Numbered from the stretch's first letter, positions 1-7,127 are shown. The stretch: 7,767 bases of DNA from Anaerolineales bacterium (GCA_022865865.1 JALHTN010000324.1:1-7767), one strand, 5' to 3'. Made by a program: numbers and translations. The notes: generated by a model not told the origin, from the letters alone.

Positions 1-573
1 GGGCGACCGACTGAAGATGGTATCCAGGCCAGCCTGGGTGTGGTGAGCGCGGTCAATGGACCGGTGCATACCCGGCGCGGCGGTGTACTGGAAGGTCATA
101 TCCGCACTGATGCGATCCCTTATCCTGGTTTCTCAGGAGGGCCGCTGGTGGATGCTGCCGGGCAGGTGCTCGGGCTGAATACTTCTGGGTTATCCCGGGG
201 TGCTTCATTAGCTATTCCAGTGAAATTGGTTTGGCAAATTGCAGAATCGCTGGTCAAACATGGCTCCGTTCGCCGGGGATACCTGGGGGTGCGCAGCCAA
301 CCTGTAGAGATCCCCTTGCCTCAACAAGATGGACTTGGACGCCAGCAAGCAACTGGTTTGTTGCTGGTGGGGGTTGAGCCAAATAGTCCAGCTGCTGAAT
401 CTGGTTTGATGGTTGGTGATATTCTGACCGGGTTCGCCGGCACGCCAGTTACGGAACCGGATGATCTTTTCACCCGTTTAGCAGGACAAGTCGTTGGTCA
501 GCCGGTTATGCTCGAGATTCTGCGAGCCGGTCAGAAGCAGGAGGTAACGGTTACAATTGGTGAAAGAAATTGA
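1..573 (+). CDS. HtrA/DegP-like S1C serine protease with PDZ domain, C-terminal part (5' end outside window)
   Basis: The reading frame is open from base 1, so the 190 visible residues are the C-terminal part of a longer protein; the GTG at 40 is internal. The segment begins at the end of the protease barrel. The nucleophile motif G-F-S-G-G-P-L has its serine at visible residue 45 (codon 133-135), followed by V-L-G-L-N-T and an A-I-P-V strand as in S1C proteases. A PDZ domain covers roughly residues 91-188, with the carboxylate-binding loop at R-G-Y-L-G-V and the later N-S-P-A-A-E-S-G-L turn. HtrA family members degrade or chaperone misfolded proteins, usually outside the cytoplasm. The catalytic His and Asp and any signal peptide lie upstream and cannot be seen. 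The residue before the serine is Phe, where most HtrA proteins have Asn. The stop TGA (571-573) overlaps or directly precedes the next protease gene, indicating one operon. The family call is firm; the exact orthologue is not. Confidence 0.9.
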   Translation, partial: GRPTEDGIQASLGVVSAVNGPVHTRRGGVLEGHIRTDAIPYPGFSGGPLVDAAGQVLGLNTSGLSRGASLAIPVKLVWQIAESLVKHGSVRRGYLGVRSQPVEIPLPQQDGLGRQQATGLLLVGVEPNSPAAESGLMVGDILTGFAGTPVTEPDDLFTRLAGQVVGQPVMLEILRAGQKQEVTVTIGERN

Positions 574-1219
574 GCGCAAGTGGAAAATGGATATTCTCTC
601 GAACCAGAGTGACTTACCGCTCCTCCTGACGGAAACATTAACCTCCCTCTGCCAGCGAGCTTATCTAAGCTTGGTTGTGGTTCACAATGGAAGAAGTGGA
701 GCAGGTGCGGGTTTGATCTGGCGTCAGGATGGCAGCATAGTAACCAATTACCATGTCATCCGGAGCGGTTCTCCACGCGTCTCTACTCTGGATGGACGTG
801 AATACACTGCTGATGTGGTTGCCATAGCCAGGCAGTACGACCTAGCTTTGCTGAAAATCGATGTCCCTGAAGCACTCCTGCCAGCCCCGGTTGCGGATTC
901 TCGCCAACTGAGGGTTGGGCAGTTCGCCATGGCGGTCGGCCATCCATGGGGACAAATCGGTTCTGTATCAGCAGGCATCATCACCAGCCTGGGAAAGGCT
1001 CCTTTGCGCTGGCGGCGAGGGACAGTCAACGTTATCCGTACGGATGCAGAATTGGCTCCTGGAAATTCCGGTGGACCTTTGCTGGATACCAATGGCGGGG
1101 TGATCGGTATCAACACAATGATTATGGGTGGCGATCTGGGTGTTGCCATACCCAGCCATGTGATAAATGAATTTGTAGATCAGACTCTAGGCCGGGATAA
1201 CCCAACGGTAGTAATTTGA
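557..1219 (+). CDS. Compact trypsin-like (S1C/HtrA-type) serine protease without PDZ domain
   Basis: The protein has 220 residues and is a single protease domain. The catalytic triad is complete: His66 in T-N-Y-H-V-I, Asp95 in Y-D-L-A-L-L, and Ser171 in G-N-S-G-G-P-L. The order and spacing match the HtrA protease module. The chain ends about 50 residues after the serine, so there is no PDZ domain, unlike the gene just upstream. No convincing signal peptide or membrane segment is seen, so it may be cytoplasmic. The start is uncertain. TTG at 557 has an AGGAGG (539-544) 12 bases upstream and overlaps the previous gene by 17 bases. GTG at 560 is also possible. ATG at 587 would give 210 residues and begin M-D-I-L, but lacks a good Shine-Dalgarno. 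All three options imply translational coupling to the upstream protease. The substrate is unknown. The pair may be an ancient tandem duplication in which one copy lost the PDZ domain, but that is inference. Confidence 0.88.
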   Translation: MVKEIERKWKMDILSNQSDLPLLLTETLTSLCQRAYLSLVVVHNGRSGAGAGLIWRQDGSIVTNYHVIRSGSPRVSTLDGREYTADVVAIARQYDLALLKIDVPEALLPAPVADSRQLRVGQFAMAVGHPWGQIGSVSAGIITSLGKAPLRWRRGTVNVIRTDAELAPGNSGGPLLDTNGGVIGINTMIMGGDLGVAIPSHVINEFVDQTLGRDNPTVVI

Positions 1220-1890
1220 TGGTGATGGATGGCTTGCAGGGATACTGGGATGCACCTAAATCAGAGGGGCTTGCGGTTTGTGTGGTCGCTCCTGCCCCAG
1301 CTCTGCAAGCCGGCCTGAACAGTATGCTGGCAAGCTTAGAAATAATTGATCAGGTCTATACCGTTGGCTCGCTCGTAGAATTCGAGCTATATCGTTCTAT
1401 CACCGATATTCTGATCCTCACCCTAGGGGCAGAGTCAAGCCCTGATCTCGAGGATAGCATTAAAGATTCACCCTTATTAGGGGTGCTGATCTTAGTGGCC
1501 GAGGAACAGGGGCGCAGCTGGTTCATTCCCGATATCACCAGCGGTGCATGGGGGATCTTGCCTTTGGAGGCTACCATCGAACAGTTTGAAGCTGCGGTAA
1601 GAGCGATTGCTGCCGGATTATCGATCGGTATGCCTGAAATGATCTCCTTCCTACCGGATGAAGAAATGACAGGCCAGGAAGATCCACTTATCGATCCGCT
1701 AACTGACCGGGAGATGGAAGTACTGCAGCAGCTGGCTCAAGGCAAGGCAAATAAGCAAATTGCTTTAGATCTGGCGATCAGCGAGCACACTGTGAAATTC
1801 CACGTCTCTTCCATCTACACCAAGCTGGGAGCTGCCAACCGCACTGAAGCGGTACGTTTGGGAGTGCGCCAGGGGTTAATTCTTCTTTAA
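1219..1890 (+). CDS. LuxR/NarL-family transcriptional regulator with degenerate receiver-like domain
   Basis: The protein has 223 residues from the ATG at 1219, whose first base is the last base of the preceding TGA. This TGATG arrangement is typical of translational coupling. A weak GGTAG lies 7 bases upstream, and ATG at 1225 is an alternative start. The C-terminus, about residues 159-223, is a clear GerE/LuxR helix-turn-helix: L-T-D-R-E-M-E-V-L, then N-K-Q-I-A-L-D-L-A-I-S-E-H-T-V-K-F-H-V, then K-L-G-A-A-N-R-T-E-A-V. The N-terminal 19-140 region follows receiver-like strand and helix periodicity. The acidic pair after strand 1 is replaced by A-P-A-P, the phospho-acceptor Asp after strand 3 by Thr (D-I-L-I-L-T), and the late conserved Lys region reads I-L-P-L-E. 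It therefore probably cannot be phosphorylated in the usual way. Being last in the protease operon, it may report on or control the proteases, but the sequence does not show this. The HTH call is very secure; the receiver ancestry is less so. Confidence 0.92.
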   Translation: MVMDGLQGYWDAPKSEGLAVCVVAPAPALQAGLNSMLASLEIIDQVYTVGSLVEFELYRSITDILILTLGAESSPDLEDSIKDSPLLGVLILVAEEQGRSWFIPDITSGAWGILPLEATIEQFEAAVRAIAAGLSIGMPEMISFLPDEEMTGQEDPLIDPLTDREMEVLQQLAQGKANKQIALDLAISEHTVKFHVSSIYTKLGAANRTEAVRLGVRQGLILL

Positions 1891-2195
1891 TTATCAATAG
1901 TTAATCATAGATTTTTGCGACGGATTTGATAACCGGAATGTTTTCATCCAAAATTGGAGTGCTAAAAATTATTTGCTCGAGGTCAGTATGAAAATTAGAT
2001 CCCAACAGTTTCGAGCATACCACCTGGTCTGGTGATATATTCCTCAATAATTTTATTGGTCACATGTATTTCATCTTCTCTTCCTGGTTTACAACAACCC
2101 AGAAAGGGTAAACCCCCATCCAATAATCATTTCGGAAGGGGGTTTTGGTGACTTATCGCCGGGATAAAGTCAAATAGTTACCTTTAGTGGGGGTA
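1891..2195. other. Intergenic region between convergent genes (305 bases)
   Basis: No open frame here looks like a gene. It is AT-rich and separates the LuxR regulator (+) from hsp20 (-). The clear structure is the terminator-like hairpin at 2110-2145. Weaker items are an AT-only hairpin at 1887-1904 overlapping the regulator stop codon (TTAATTAT/ATAGTTAA with one G-U pair) followed by T5 at 1912-1916, and a short inverted repeat CAATAA-TT-TTATTG at 2045-2058. No RNA gene is recognised. Confidence 0.6.
2110..2145. terminator. Bidirectional terminator-like hairpin between convergent genes
   Basis: AAACCCCC (2110-2117) pairs with GGGGGTTT (2138-2145). After an A-A mismatch the helix continues as TCC (2119-2121) with GGA (2134-2136) and closes on a 12-base loop. 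On the + strand four T follow the G run, so it can end the protease/LuxR transcript. On the - strand it lies about 50 bases past the hsp20 stop and is followed by TTTA. The T tracts are short, so termination strength is uncertain, but the position between two convergent genes supports the role. Confidence 0.7.
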
Positions 2196-2681
2196 CTAAT
2201 TCTCGCTGACAACTTCAGTCGCGTTAGCCTCGATCACTTTGGGTGAGGATGTCTTGATAGTGATCTTCTTCGGTTTGACTTCTTCAACCTTTGGCAGGTG
2301 TAATTTCAGCACACCTTTATCGTAATTGGCTTCAATTTTGTCGCTTTCAATACCCGTTGGCAGCTTGATACTGCGGGTGAAGGAACCGTAGCGGCGTTCT
2401 CGAAGATGATATTGGGCTTCATCGATTTCCTCTTCTTCTTTAACTTCACCTTTGATGGTTAACCTGTTGCTGTCGAAGGTGATCTCCAGGTCTTCGGGAT
2501 TGATGCCCGGCAGTGAAGCTTTGACCAGATATTCATCTTCACTTTCAACGATATCCAGTGCCACACTCCAGTTGAATGATTTCCAGGTATTTGGCTCCTG
2601 AGATAATTCTCGATTGACCATGCGGTCCACTGAATTTCTCATAATCATCATTTCTCGGTATGGATCCCAATGCATATGCAT
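2196..2681 (-). CDS. hsp20: Small heat-shock protein, Hsp20/alpha-crystallin family
   Basis: The protein has 161 residues, a normal length for bacterial Hsp20, which are ATP-independent holdases that bind unfolding proteins in the cytoplasm. The alpha-crystallin domain spans about residues 37-131. It starts F-N-W-S-V-A-L-D-I-V, includes the strand L-V-K-A-S-L-P-G-I, and ends with the signature A-N-Y-D-K-G-V-L-K-L-H-L-P-K (118-131). A charged loop E-V-K-E-E-E-E-I-D-E follows L-T-I-K-G. The C-terminal extension carries I-T-I (140-142), fitting the I-x-I oligomerisation motif. The N-terminal arm is rich in methionine and aromatic residues. The start at 2681 is well supported by GGAGG (2694-2690) 8 bases upstream; a second ATG two codons later is less well spaced. 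It lies 198 bases downstream of the kinase gene on the same strand, so it probably has its own promoter. No CIRCE element is visible upstream of it. Confidence 0.95.
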   Translation of the reverse strand: MHMHWDPYREMMIMRNSVDRMVNRELSQEPNTWKSFNWSVALDIVESEDEYLVKASLPGINPEDLEITFDSNRLTIKGEVKEEEEIDEAQYHLRERRYGSFTRSIKLPTGIESDKIEANYDKGVLKLHLPKVEEVKPKKITIKTSSPKVIEANATEVVSEN

Positions 2682-2879
2682 TTCATTTACCTCCAGATTA
2701 TTATATGTAGTTTATTCACGGCATTATTACTTAATTCTTATCACTATGAATCATAATTGCACAGTGTAAGAATGAAGTTTGACGAATATAAATGGTTTAT
2801 AAGAATCTTGAACTTCGCTCTGTAAAATTTCCCCCACCAATTGCTCGGTGTAAACAATTTCTCAAAAAAACTACCCCTC
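2682..2879 (-). promoter_or_regulatory. AT-rich leader and promoter region of hsp20
   Basis: This 198-base gap lies between the kinase stop and the hsp20 start and holds no gene. The secure element is the Shine-Dalgarno GGAGG (- strand, 2694-2690). A possible but weak -35/-10 pair on the - strand is TTCATA (2750-2745) with TAATAA (2729-2724), spaced 15. An 11-base palindrome TATGAATCATA (2745-2755) overlaps that -35. No consensus heat-shock sigma site or HrcA operator was found, and no convincing terminator for the kinase gene. Confidence 0.35.
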
Positions 2880-3530
2880 TCAAGCCATCTCTTTGAGGTC
2901 GAAAACAACCTCCTCTTTGCCAGTTAATTTCTCTTGAACTTTGGAGGCGATCAGTTCCAAATGGCTGGTATTGGCCACGTAGTCGAGATCATCTGATGGG
3001 ACTGTCAGCACCGGGCATAAGCTGAAACCAGCAATCCAGTCTTCATACAGTTCATTGAGCTGCTCAAGATACTCTGGTGTAATCTGGCGTTCAAAATCTC
3101 TCCCACGGCTTGAAATGCGCGCGAAAAGGGTGGGTACCGAAGCACGCAGATAAACCACTAGATCTGGTGGTGGTAAGAATTCAGTCAAAACCTCGTATAA
3201 CTCCTGGTAGGTTCTGAAATCACGCGGGTGGATCATTTCTTGTCGGTAAAGATTGTTGGCAAACACTTCTGCGTCCTCATATACCGTCCGGTCCTGGAGA
3301 ACAGAAGTGGGGTGGTCCAACAATTGCCGATGCATACGTAGTCGATGGGTGAGAAAAAATATTTGGGAATGGAAAGCCCAGGTTTGCATATCTGCGTAAA
3401 AATCGGCCAGGTATGGGTTGTCGGCAACCGGCTCGTAAAATGGCTGCCAGCCGAGATTATTACACAGCAGTGCTACTAGGGTGGACTTTCCCACACCTAT
3501 ATTGCCAGCTACCGCGACGAACTTTTTCAT
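2880..3530 (-). CDS. Deoxynucleoside kinase (deoxyadenosine/deoxyguanosine kinase family)
   Basis: The protein has 216 residues, the usual size of bacterial dAK/dGK-type kinases, which phosphorylate salvaged deoxynucleosides to the monophosphate with a nucleoside triphosphate in the cytoplasm. The P-loop is G-N-I-G-V-G-K-S-T (residues 9-17). Glu33 in Y-E-P-V is the expected general base region. Q-D-R-T-V-Y-E-D-A (79-87) matches the family DR[ST] motif. The arginine-rich lid R-I-S-S-R-G-R-D-F-E is at 138-147. Before the lid, D-L-V-V-Y-L-R-A matches the conserved P-D-L-x-I-Y-L strand. Sequence alone does not settle whether deoxyadenosine, deoxyguanosine or another nucleoside is preferred. The ATG shares an ATGA overlap with the stop of the upstream PEP/pyruvate-binding gene, so the two are very likely co-transcribed and translationally coupled. 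Confidence 0.93.
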   Translation of the reverse strand: MKKFVAVAGNIGVGKSTLVALLCNNLGWQPFYEPVADNPYLADFYADMQTWAFHSQIFFLTHRLRMHRQLLDHPTSVLQDRTVYEDAEVFANNLYRQEMIHPRDFRTYQELYEVLTEFLPPPDLVVYLRASVPTLFARISSRGRDFERQITPEYLEQLNELYEDWIAGFSLCPVLTVPSDDLDYVANTSHLELIASKVQEKLTGKEEVVFDLKEMA

Positions 3531-5863
3531 TGCTCCTCCGCTTGGGGTACCAAATAGGCTGCTGCCCGTCCAAGTTCGTCATCCATCACCAGGCTCAAGC
3601 AGTGCCCTGGTCGGTATGAGCTGACCTTGATCAATCTCAAACAGTTTGAAAGCTGTTCATTTACCGGGATGAAATCAACCAAATGGTTTGGTGTGTCGTA
3701 AAAGAAATTGCGATTGAAGATCACGCCATCGTCATCCAAATTGATAGCCAGCGGATAGATGTTCGCTTCAACAAGATCTTGGAAGAAATGAGTGCCAAAT
3801 GATGGCTCTGGTGTCAAGCCTATCTCCTCACCGGATACCTCGATCAAAGCGCTGGTGTTATAGATGTCTGAATACCCGATATATACCCCGAGATCAAGAT
3901 TGCGGGTACCCCAGCGACCCGGTCCTATGCAGATAAAGACCTGGTCAGCTAATGCAGCGTTGAGCTTGCTAATGGCACGTCCCACTTCGGCGCGAGCGGA
4001 TTTCGAGGGCAGAGCTAGGTAATCCTCTGCGCGCACGATGATTACGTAGTTGATCCAATCAACTCTGCCTCTTGGGACCATGCGCGAGGTAGAAAAGATG
4101 ATGTCTTCTTCTGGTAGATTTTTTGGTAATTGGGCTTGACTATCTTTAAAATGAGATTGAGGACGGCACTGCAATATACATATCTCAGCCTCTGGTTGGA
4201 TTGCCGAAGGATCTTTAATGCGCACAGTAAATTCAGTATCGACTGGGGCTTTATAATGGGTTTCCAGGATTTGAAGCACTTCTCTCAGGTGATCTGCTAG
4301 CTGGGTCCGGTTCAGCAGTTGGTCGAAAGTCAGCACAATCTTCTCAAGATCATCTTCCCTGATCAAACTCCGGATAGGGGCCAGATAGCCACCTTGGTCA
4401 ATCTCTGCGATATAGCGGAGAACTGGATAATGGGGATCCAGGACCTTGGCGATGGGTAAAGTCTGGAAAGAATTTTGTTCTAGATCGATTACATCCACAA
4501 ATTGCTGTGAATATCGCCGGATCGCTTTGGAGGAATCCTCTGGATGAAGAAGAGGGTGGCTTAGGGCAACCAATCTGGGGTAATCATCTCCAACTCGATC
4601 AACAGCACGCGTGCCTAATCCCCACACCAATCTCACAAAGCCATCCTCGCTGCGGATCTCCGGAGACCAGCGGAAGGAATTACGACTGAAGGCTACCCCA
4701 GCAGCGTGAGGGAGATAATACTGCCCGATGTATTCGCCCTTTACGACCTGAATCAGGATCGCCATCCGCTCATCGTAGTCTTGTAAACCTTTGCTGCGCC
4801 GATAGAGCAGGGCATCTGGATTCAAAGTGCTGGCGTATACTTGGGCAATAGCCTGGGTTAATTTATTTAGATTCTGTTCTGGTTTGCCTTGGTTGGGGCA
4901 GAAGACGCTATCATACTTGCCAGCAAAAGATGTACCAAAGTTGTCCTCGAGCAGGCTTGATGAACGGATGATCAGAGGCACTTTATCGAGGGATTGCAGC
5001 AGTTGATCTAGTTCATCTAATATGTCGCTCGGAAATTCTCCCTGCAGGTATTCTTCTTCAATTTGTGGATACTCAGCGCGAATTTGTTCCTCGGAACGGT
5101 ATTTCTGGTCGTTCCAATGCATCAGGTTATTCACTGACATGTAGGTGTACATCACATCAGCTCCCACAAAATAAGAATCTGGGATGCTGATATGGGAGAG
5201 TATTTCCTCGTCAGCAACTTCACTGAGAATGCGCAGAGCTAACAGCATACCCGCAGCTTTTCCCCCAATCTTCCCCTGGCCGATTTTGCGCTGGTTGATC
5301 TCCGCCAAGTCAGATACTGTGAACCAATCTTTGGCGATGTTAATATATGCTAATTGGTCGCTGATCATCCTGCGCATCAATACAACCTTGATCTCTCTTA
5401 ACCGTGCATCACCCCTTTCCTGTTTTTCTAAGGGCAGGTTTTCAATAGCTTTAGCATGTTCAAAAAGCAAATTTTGAGGAGCCAGTTCGGGATTAAATGA
5501 GACCAGCAGGTCATCAGCTTGGGCTCCACGTTCCATTAGAACATCACGTATGATCCCTTCGAATAACTCATAGGGCAGATTGTAAGCAAAATAGAAATCG
5601 GTCAGGTGGCTGCGGGTGCGCTCCTGGCGAACCTCCCAAACTTCTGTAGGTTCATCCTCAAATGGATTGTGTAATCCTTCTCTGGCTTGTGATTCAATCG
5701 CCCTATCCCGTACCTCAGTTTCGAATCGCTGGGGACTGATCACCCCGCGTTCAAATAACTCTCGCCGCATGCGCGCCCGCATCCTGACTCTCAATATGGG
5801 ATACTGAGCTAAGGCGCTGTAAATCCTTAGTACCCGATCGGTTGACGTGTCCGGAAAGGTCAT
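3527..5863 (-). CDS. PEP/pyruvate-binding (PPDK N-terminal ATP-grasp) domain protein, lacking the phosphohistidine domain
   Basis: The protein has 778 residues. About 1-190 is a charged, probably helical region I do not recognise. Residues 190-570 are the ATP-grasp domain shared by PEP synthase and pyruvate phosphate dikinase: I-G-G-K-A-A-G-M (199-206), P-L-I-I-R-S-S-S-L-L-E-D-N (296-308), G-T-S-F-A-G-K-Y-D-S-V-F (310-321), A-A-G-V-A-F-S-R-N (387-395) and I-L-Q-C-R-P-Q (563-569). The phosphohistidine swivel motif (G-G-x-x-S-H-A-A) and the C-terminal TIM barrel are absent, so it cannot run the classical PEP synthase reaction alone. Residues 575-778 form a conserved-looking tail with G-P-G-R-W-G (647-652) and P-S-F-G-T-H-F-F-Q-D (687-696). 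I recall a similar tail in other stand-alone PEP/pyruvate-binding proteins. The ATG at 5863 has no visible Shine-Dalgarno; an internal ATG at 5782 would remove 27 residues. The next gene, a deoxynucleoside kinase, overlaps by 4 bases. The biochemical role is unknown. Confidence 0.88.
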   Translation of the reverse strand: MTFPDTSTDRVLRIYSALAQYPILRVRMRARMRRELFERGVISPQRFETEVRDRAIESQAREGLHNPFEDEPTEVWEVRQERTRSHLTDFYFAYNLPYELFEGIIRDVLMERGAQADDLLVSFNPELAPQNLLFEHAKAIENLPLEKQERGDARLREIKVVLMRRMISDQLAYINIAKDWFTVSDLAEINQRKIGQGKIGGKAAGMLLALRILSEVADEEILSHISIPDSYFVGADVMYTYMSVNNLMHWNDQKYRSEEQIRAEYPQIEEEYLQGEFPSDILDELDQLLQSLDKVPLIIRSSSLLEDNFGTSFAGKYDSVFCPNQGKPEQNLNKLTQAIAQVYASTLNPDALLYRRSKGLQDYDERMAILIQVVKGEYIGQYYLPHAAGVAFSRNSFRWSPEIRSEDGFVRLVWGLGTRAVDRVGDDYPRLVALSHPLLHPEDSSKAIRRYSQQFVDVIDLEQNSFQTLPIAKVLDPHYPVLRYIAEIDQGGYLAPIRSLIREDDLEKIVLTFDQLLNRTQLADHLREVLQILETHYKAPVDTEFTVRIKDPSAIQPEAEICILQCRPQSHFKDSQAQLPKNLPEEDIIFSTSRMVPRGRVDWINYVIIVRAEDYLALPSKSARAEVGRAISKLNAALADQVFICIGPGRWGTRNLDLGVYIGYSDIYNTSALIEVSGEEIGLTPEPSFGTHFFQDLVEANIYPLAINLDDDGVIFNRNFFYDTPNHLVDFIPVNEQLSNCLRLIKVSSYRPGHCLSLVMDDELGRAAAYLVPQAEEQ

Positions 5864-5889
5864 TGTCTATAACAATCGTTTTTCGTAGC

Positions 5890-5919
5890 AAAAAGGCACG
5901 TCAAATTTGCTAACGTGCC
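5890..5919 (-). terminator. Intrinsic terminator of dnaN
   Basis: On the - strand GGCACGT (5919-5913) pairs perfectly with ACGTGCC (5901-5895) around an 11-base loop. It is followed immediately by five T (5894-5890), a textbook rho-independent terminator. It lies 36 bases past the dnaN stop and 27 bases before the ATG of the PEP/pyruvate-binding gene, so the two - strand genes are likely separate transcription units. Confidence 0.88.
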
Positions 5920-5954
5920 AACTTTGCTGAAATGAGATGAAATAAAGGACTTGC

Positions 5955-7088
5955 TTAGCTGCCAAGATGCATCGGCATGATCACATGCAGAAATTTTTCA
6001 TCTCCGACCGGGCGGATAACTCCCGGAGCAGTATCGATGGTGGTCTCTAAAGCGACTTCCGGTGTATTGATCACTTCAAGAACTTCTCGCAGAAAACGAA
6101 CGTTGAAGGCGATCAAAAGCGGGGCCCCATCGATAGAAGCATCGATTTCAGTCTGGTTGGAGCCAGTTTCTTCTGATTGTCCGGATATCACAATTGATCC
6201 TGGTTTTAATTCTCCACCAGGAGTGATGTTGATACGGGCAATATGAGAACCTTCGCGGGCGAAGATCTCGGCTTGTTTGCATGCCTTGAGGAAGGATGAT
6301 GAAGAGAGCACACTGCGGGTTTCCTTGGCCTGTGGGATGATTTGCTGATAATCAGGAAAGGTGCCTTCAATCAGTTGTGAAACCAGTTGAACATCTTTCA
6401 TCTGGAAGACAACCTGCCCCCGGCCGGACGGCAGGATCATTTCTACATCTTGTTCTCCATCACTGGCGATGCGTGCTAGCTCACTTAGGGCGCGGGCGGG
6501 AACGACCGCAACTACTGGACGTGCAATAGGGGAGGCAAGCTCGGCTTTGCGAACAGAGAGACGGAAACCATCGGCAGCAGCCATCGTGAGGTGACCACCA
6601 TCAATGGTCAGGAGCACTCCAGTCAAGATCGGGCGAGCCTCGTCCGACGAAGCTGCGAAAGCCACTTGCTGGATCATCTTTTTCAAGTCGGTCACTTTTA
6701 TTTTAATACCATCTCCCGATTCGGGGGAGGGCATTGGAGGAAACTCCTGTGAGTCAATACATTTCAGATCAGTGTTTGACGTACCAGCCTGGATGTTTAA
6801 GGTTTGTGTGCGAACGCTTAATGACATCTCAACTTGCTGGTCGGATAGCGTTCCAATTAATTCTGTGAAAGTACGGGCCGGCACAGTCGTGGAGCCTTCC
6901 TCCTCGATCTTGACCCCGATCCAGCAAGTGATACCTAGCTCAAGATTGGTGGCCGAGAGACGGAGCCGTCCTTCGTCTGTGGCGACTAATACATTTGATA
7001 ACACAGGCAGCGTGCTCCTTGGGGATACAGCTCTCGAAACAATATTCAGCCCTTGGGCAAGGTTTTCTTGCAGAACGGAGACTTTCAT
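5955..7088 (-). CDS. dnaN: DNA polymerase III subunit beta (sliding clamp)
   Basis: The protein has 377 residues, close to the family norm of about 365-380. The beta clamp is a ring-shaped dimer that tethers DNA polymerase to DNA and recruits other replication and repair proteins through its hydrophobic pocket. The start M-K-V-S-V-L-Q-E-N-L-A-Q-G-L and the N-terminal S-x-L-P-V-L-S-N-V segment are typical of domain 1. The middle has R-P-I-L-T-G-V-L and A-A-D-G-F-R-L-S, hallmarks of domain 2. The end I-M-P-M-H-L-G-S corresponds to the conserved M-P-M-R-L tail near the partner-binding pocket. ATG 7088 was chosen because AGAGG (7102-7098) sits 9 bases upstream and family proteins begin with this M-K. 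A start at 7142 would add 18 atypical residues. The gene ends at a strong terminator, and neither dnaA nor recF is adjacent; the upstream neighbour is a divergent response regulator. Confidence 0.97.
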   Translation of the reverse strand: MKVSVLQENLAQGLNIVSRAVSPRSTLPVLSNVLVATDEGRLRLSATNLELGITCWIGVKIEEEGSTTVPARTFTELIGTLSDQQVEMSLSVRTQTLNIQAGTSNTDLKCIDSQEFPPMPSPESGDGIKIKVTDLKKMIQQVAFAASSDEARPILTGVLLTIDGGHLTMAAADGFRLSVRKAELASPIARPVVAVVPARALSELARIASDGEQDVEMILPSGRGQVVFQMKDVQLVSQLIEGTFPDYQQIIPQAKETRSVLSSSSFLKACKQAEIFAREGSHIARINITPGGELKPGSIVISGQSEETGSNQTEIDASIDGAPLLIAFNVRFLREVLEVINTPEVALETTIDTAPGVIRPVGDEKFLHVIMPMHLGS

Positions 7089-7121
7089 AATTGCGGACCT
7101 CTCTTCAATGTTGTTGTCATC

Positions 7122-7127
7122 AGTATA
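7122..7127 (-). promoter_or_regulatory. dnaN: Candidate -10 element of dnaN
   Basis: TATACT on the - strand matches the sigma-70 -10 consensus at five of six positions and lies 33 bases before the dnaN ATG, leaving a short leader that includes the AGAGG site. The hexamer 17 bases upstream (TGGCGA) is a poor -35, so the call is tentative. Confidence 0.4.

Noticed and set aside
748..1149. 133-codon open frame on the - strand
   Set aside because: It lies opposite the second protease, which has a full catalytic triad. It is a shadow frame with no family resemblance.
1887..1916. AT-only hairpin at the end of the LuxR gene followed by T5
   Set aside because: The stem is all A-T with one G-U pair, has a two-base loop and is seven bases from the T run, so it is too weak. 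The GC-rich hairpin at 2110-2145 is a better terminator.
1957..1965. GAGTGCTAA, identical to one arm of the CIRCE (HrcA) heat-shock operator
   Set aside because: The matching TTAGCACTC arm nine bases away is absent, and the site lies downstream of hsp20, not in its promoter. It is a chance half-site.
6713..6729. CCCGA-T-TCGGG hairpin-like palindrome
   Set aside because: It is inside dnaN, where it encodes a Pro/Ser/Glu/Gly loop, and has no T run. It is most likely a by-product of the codons.
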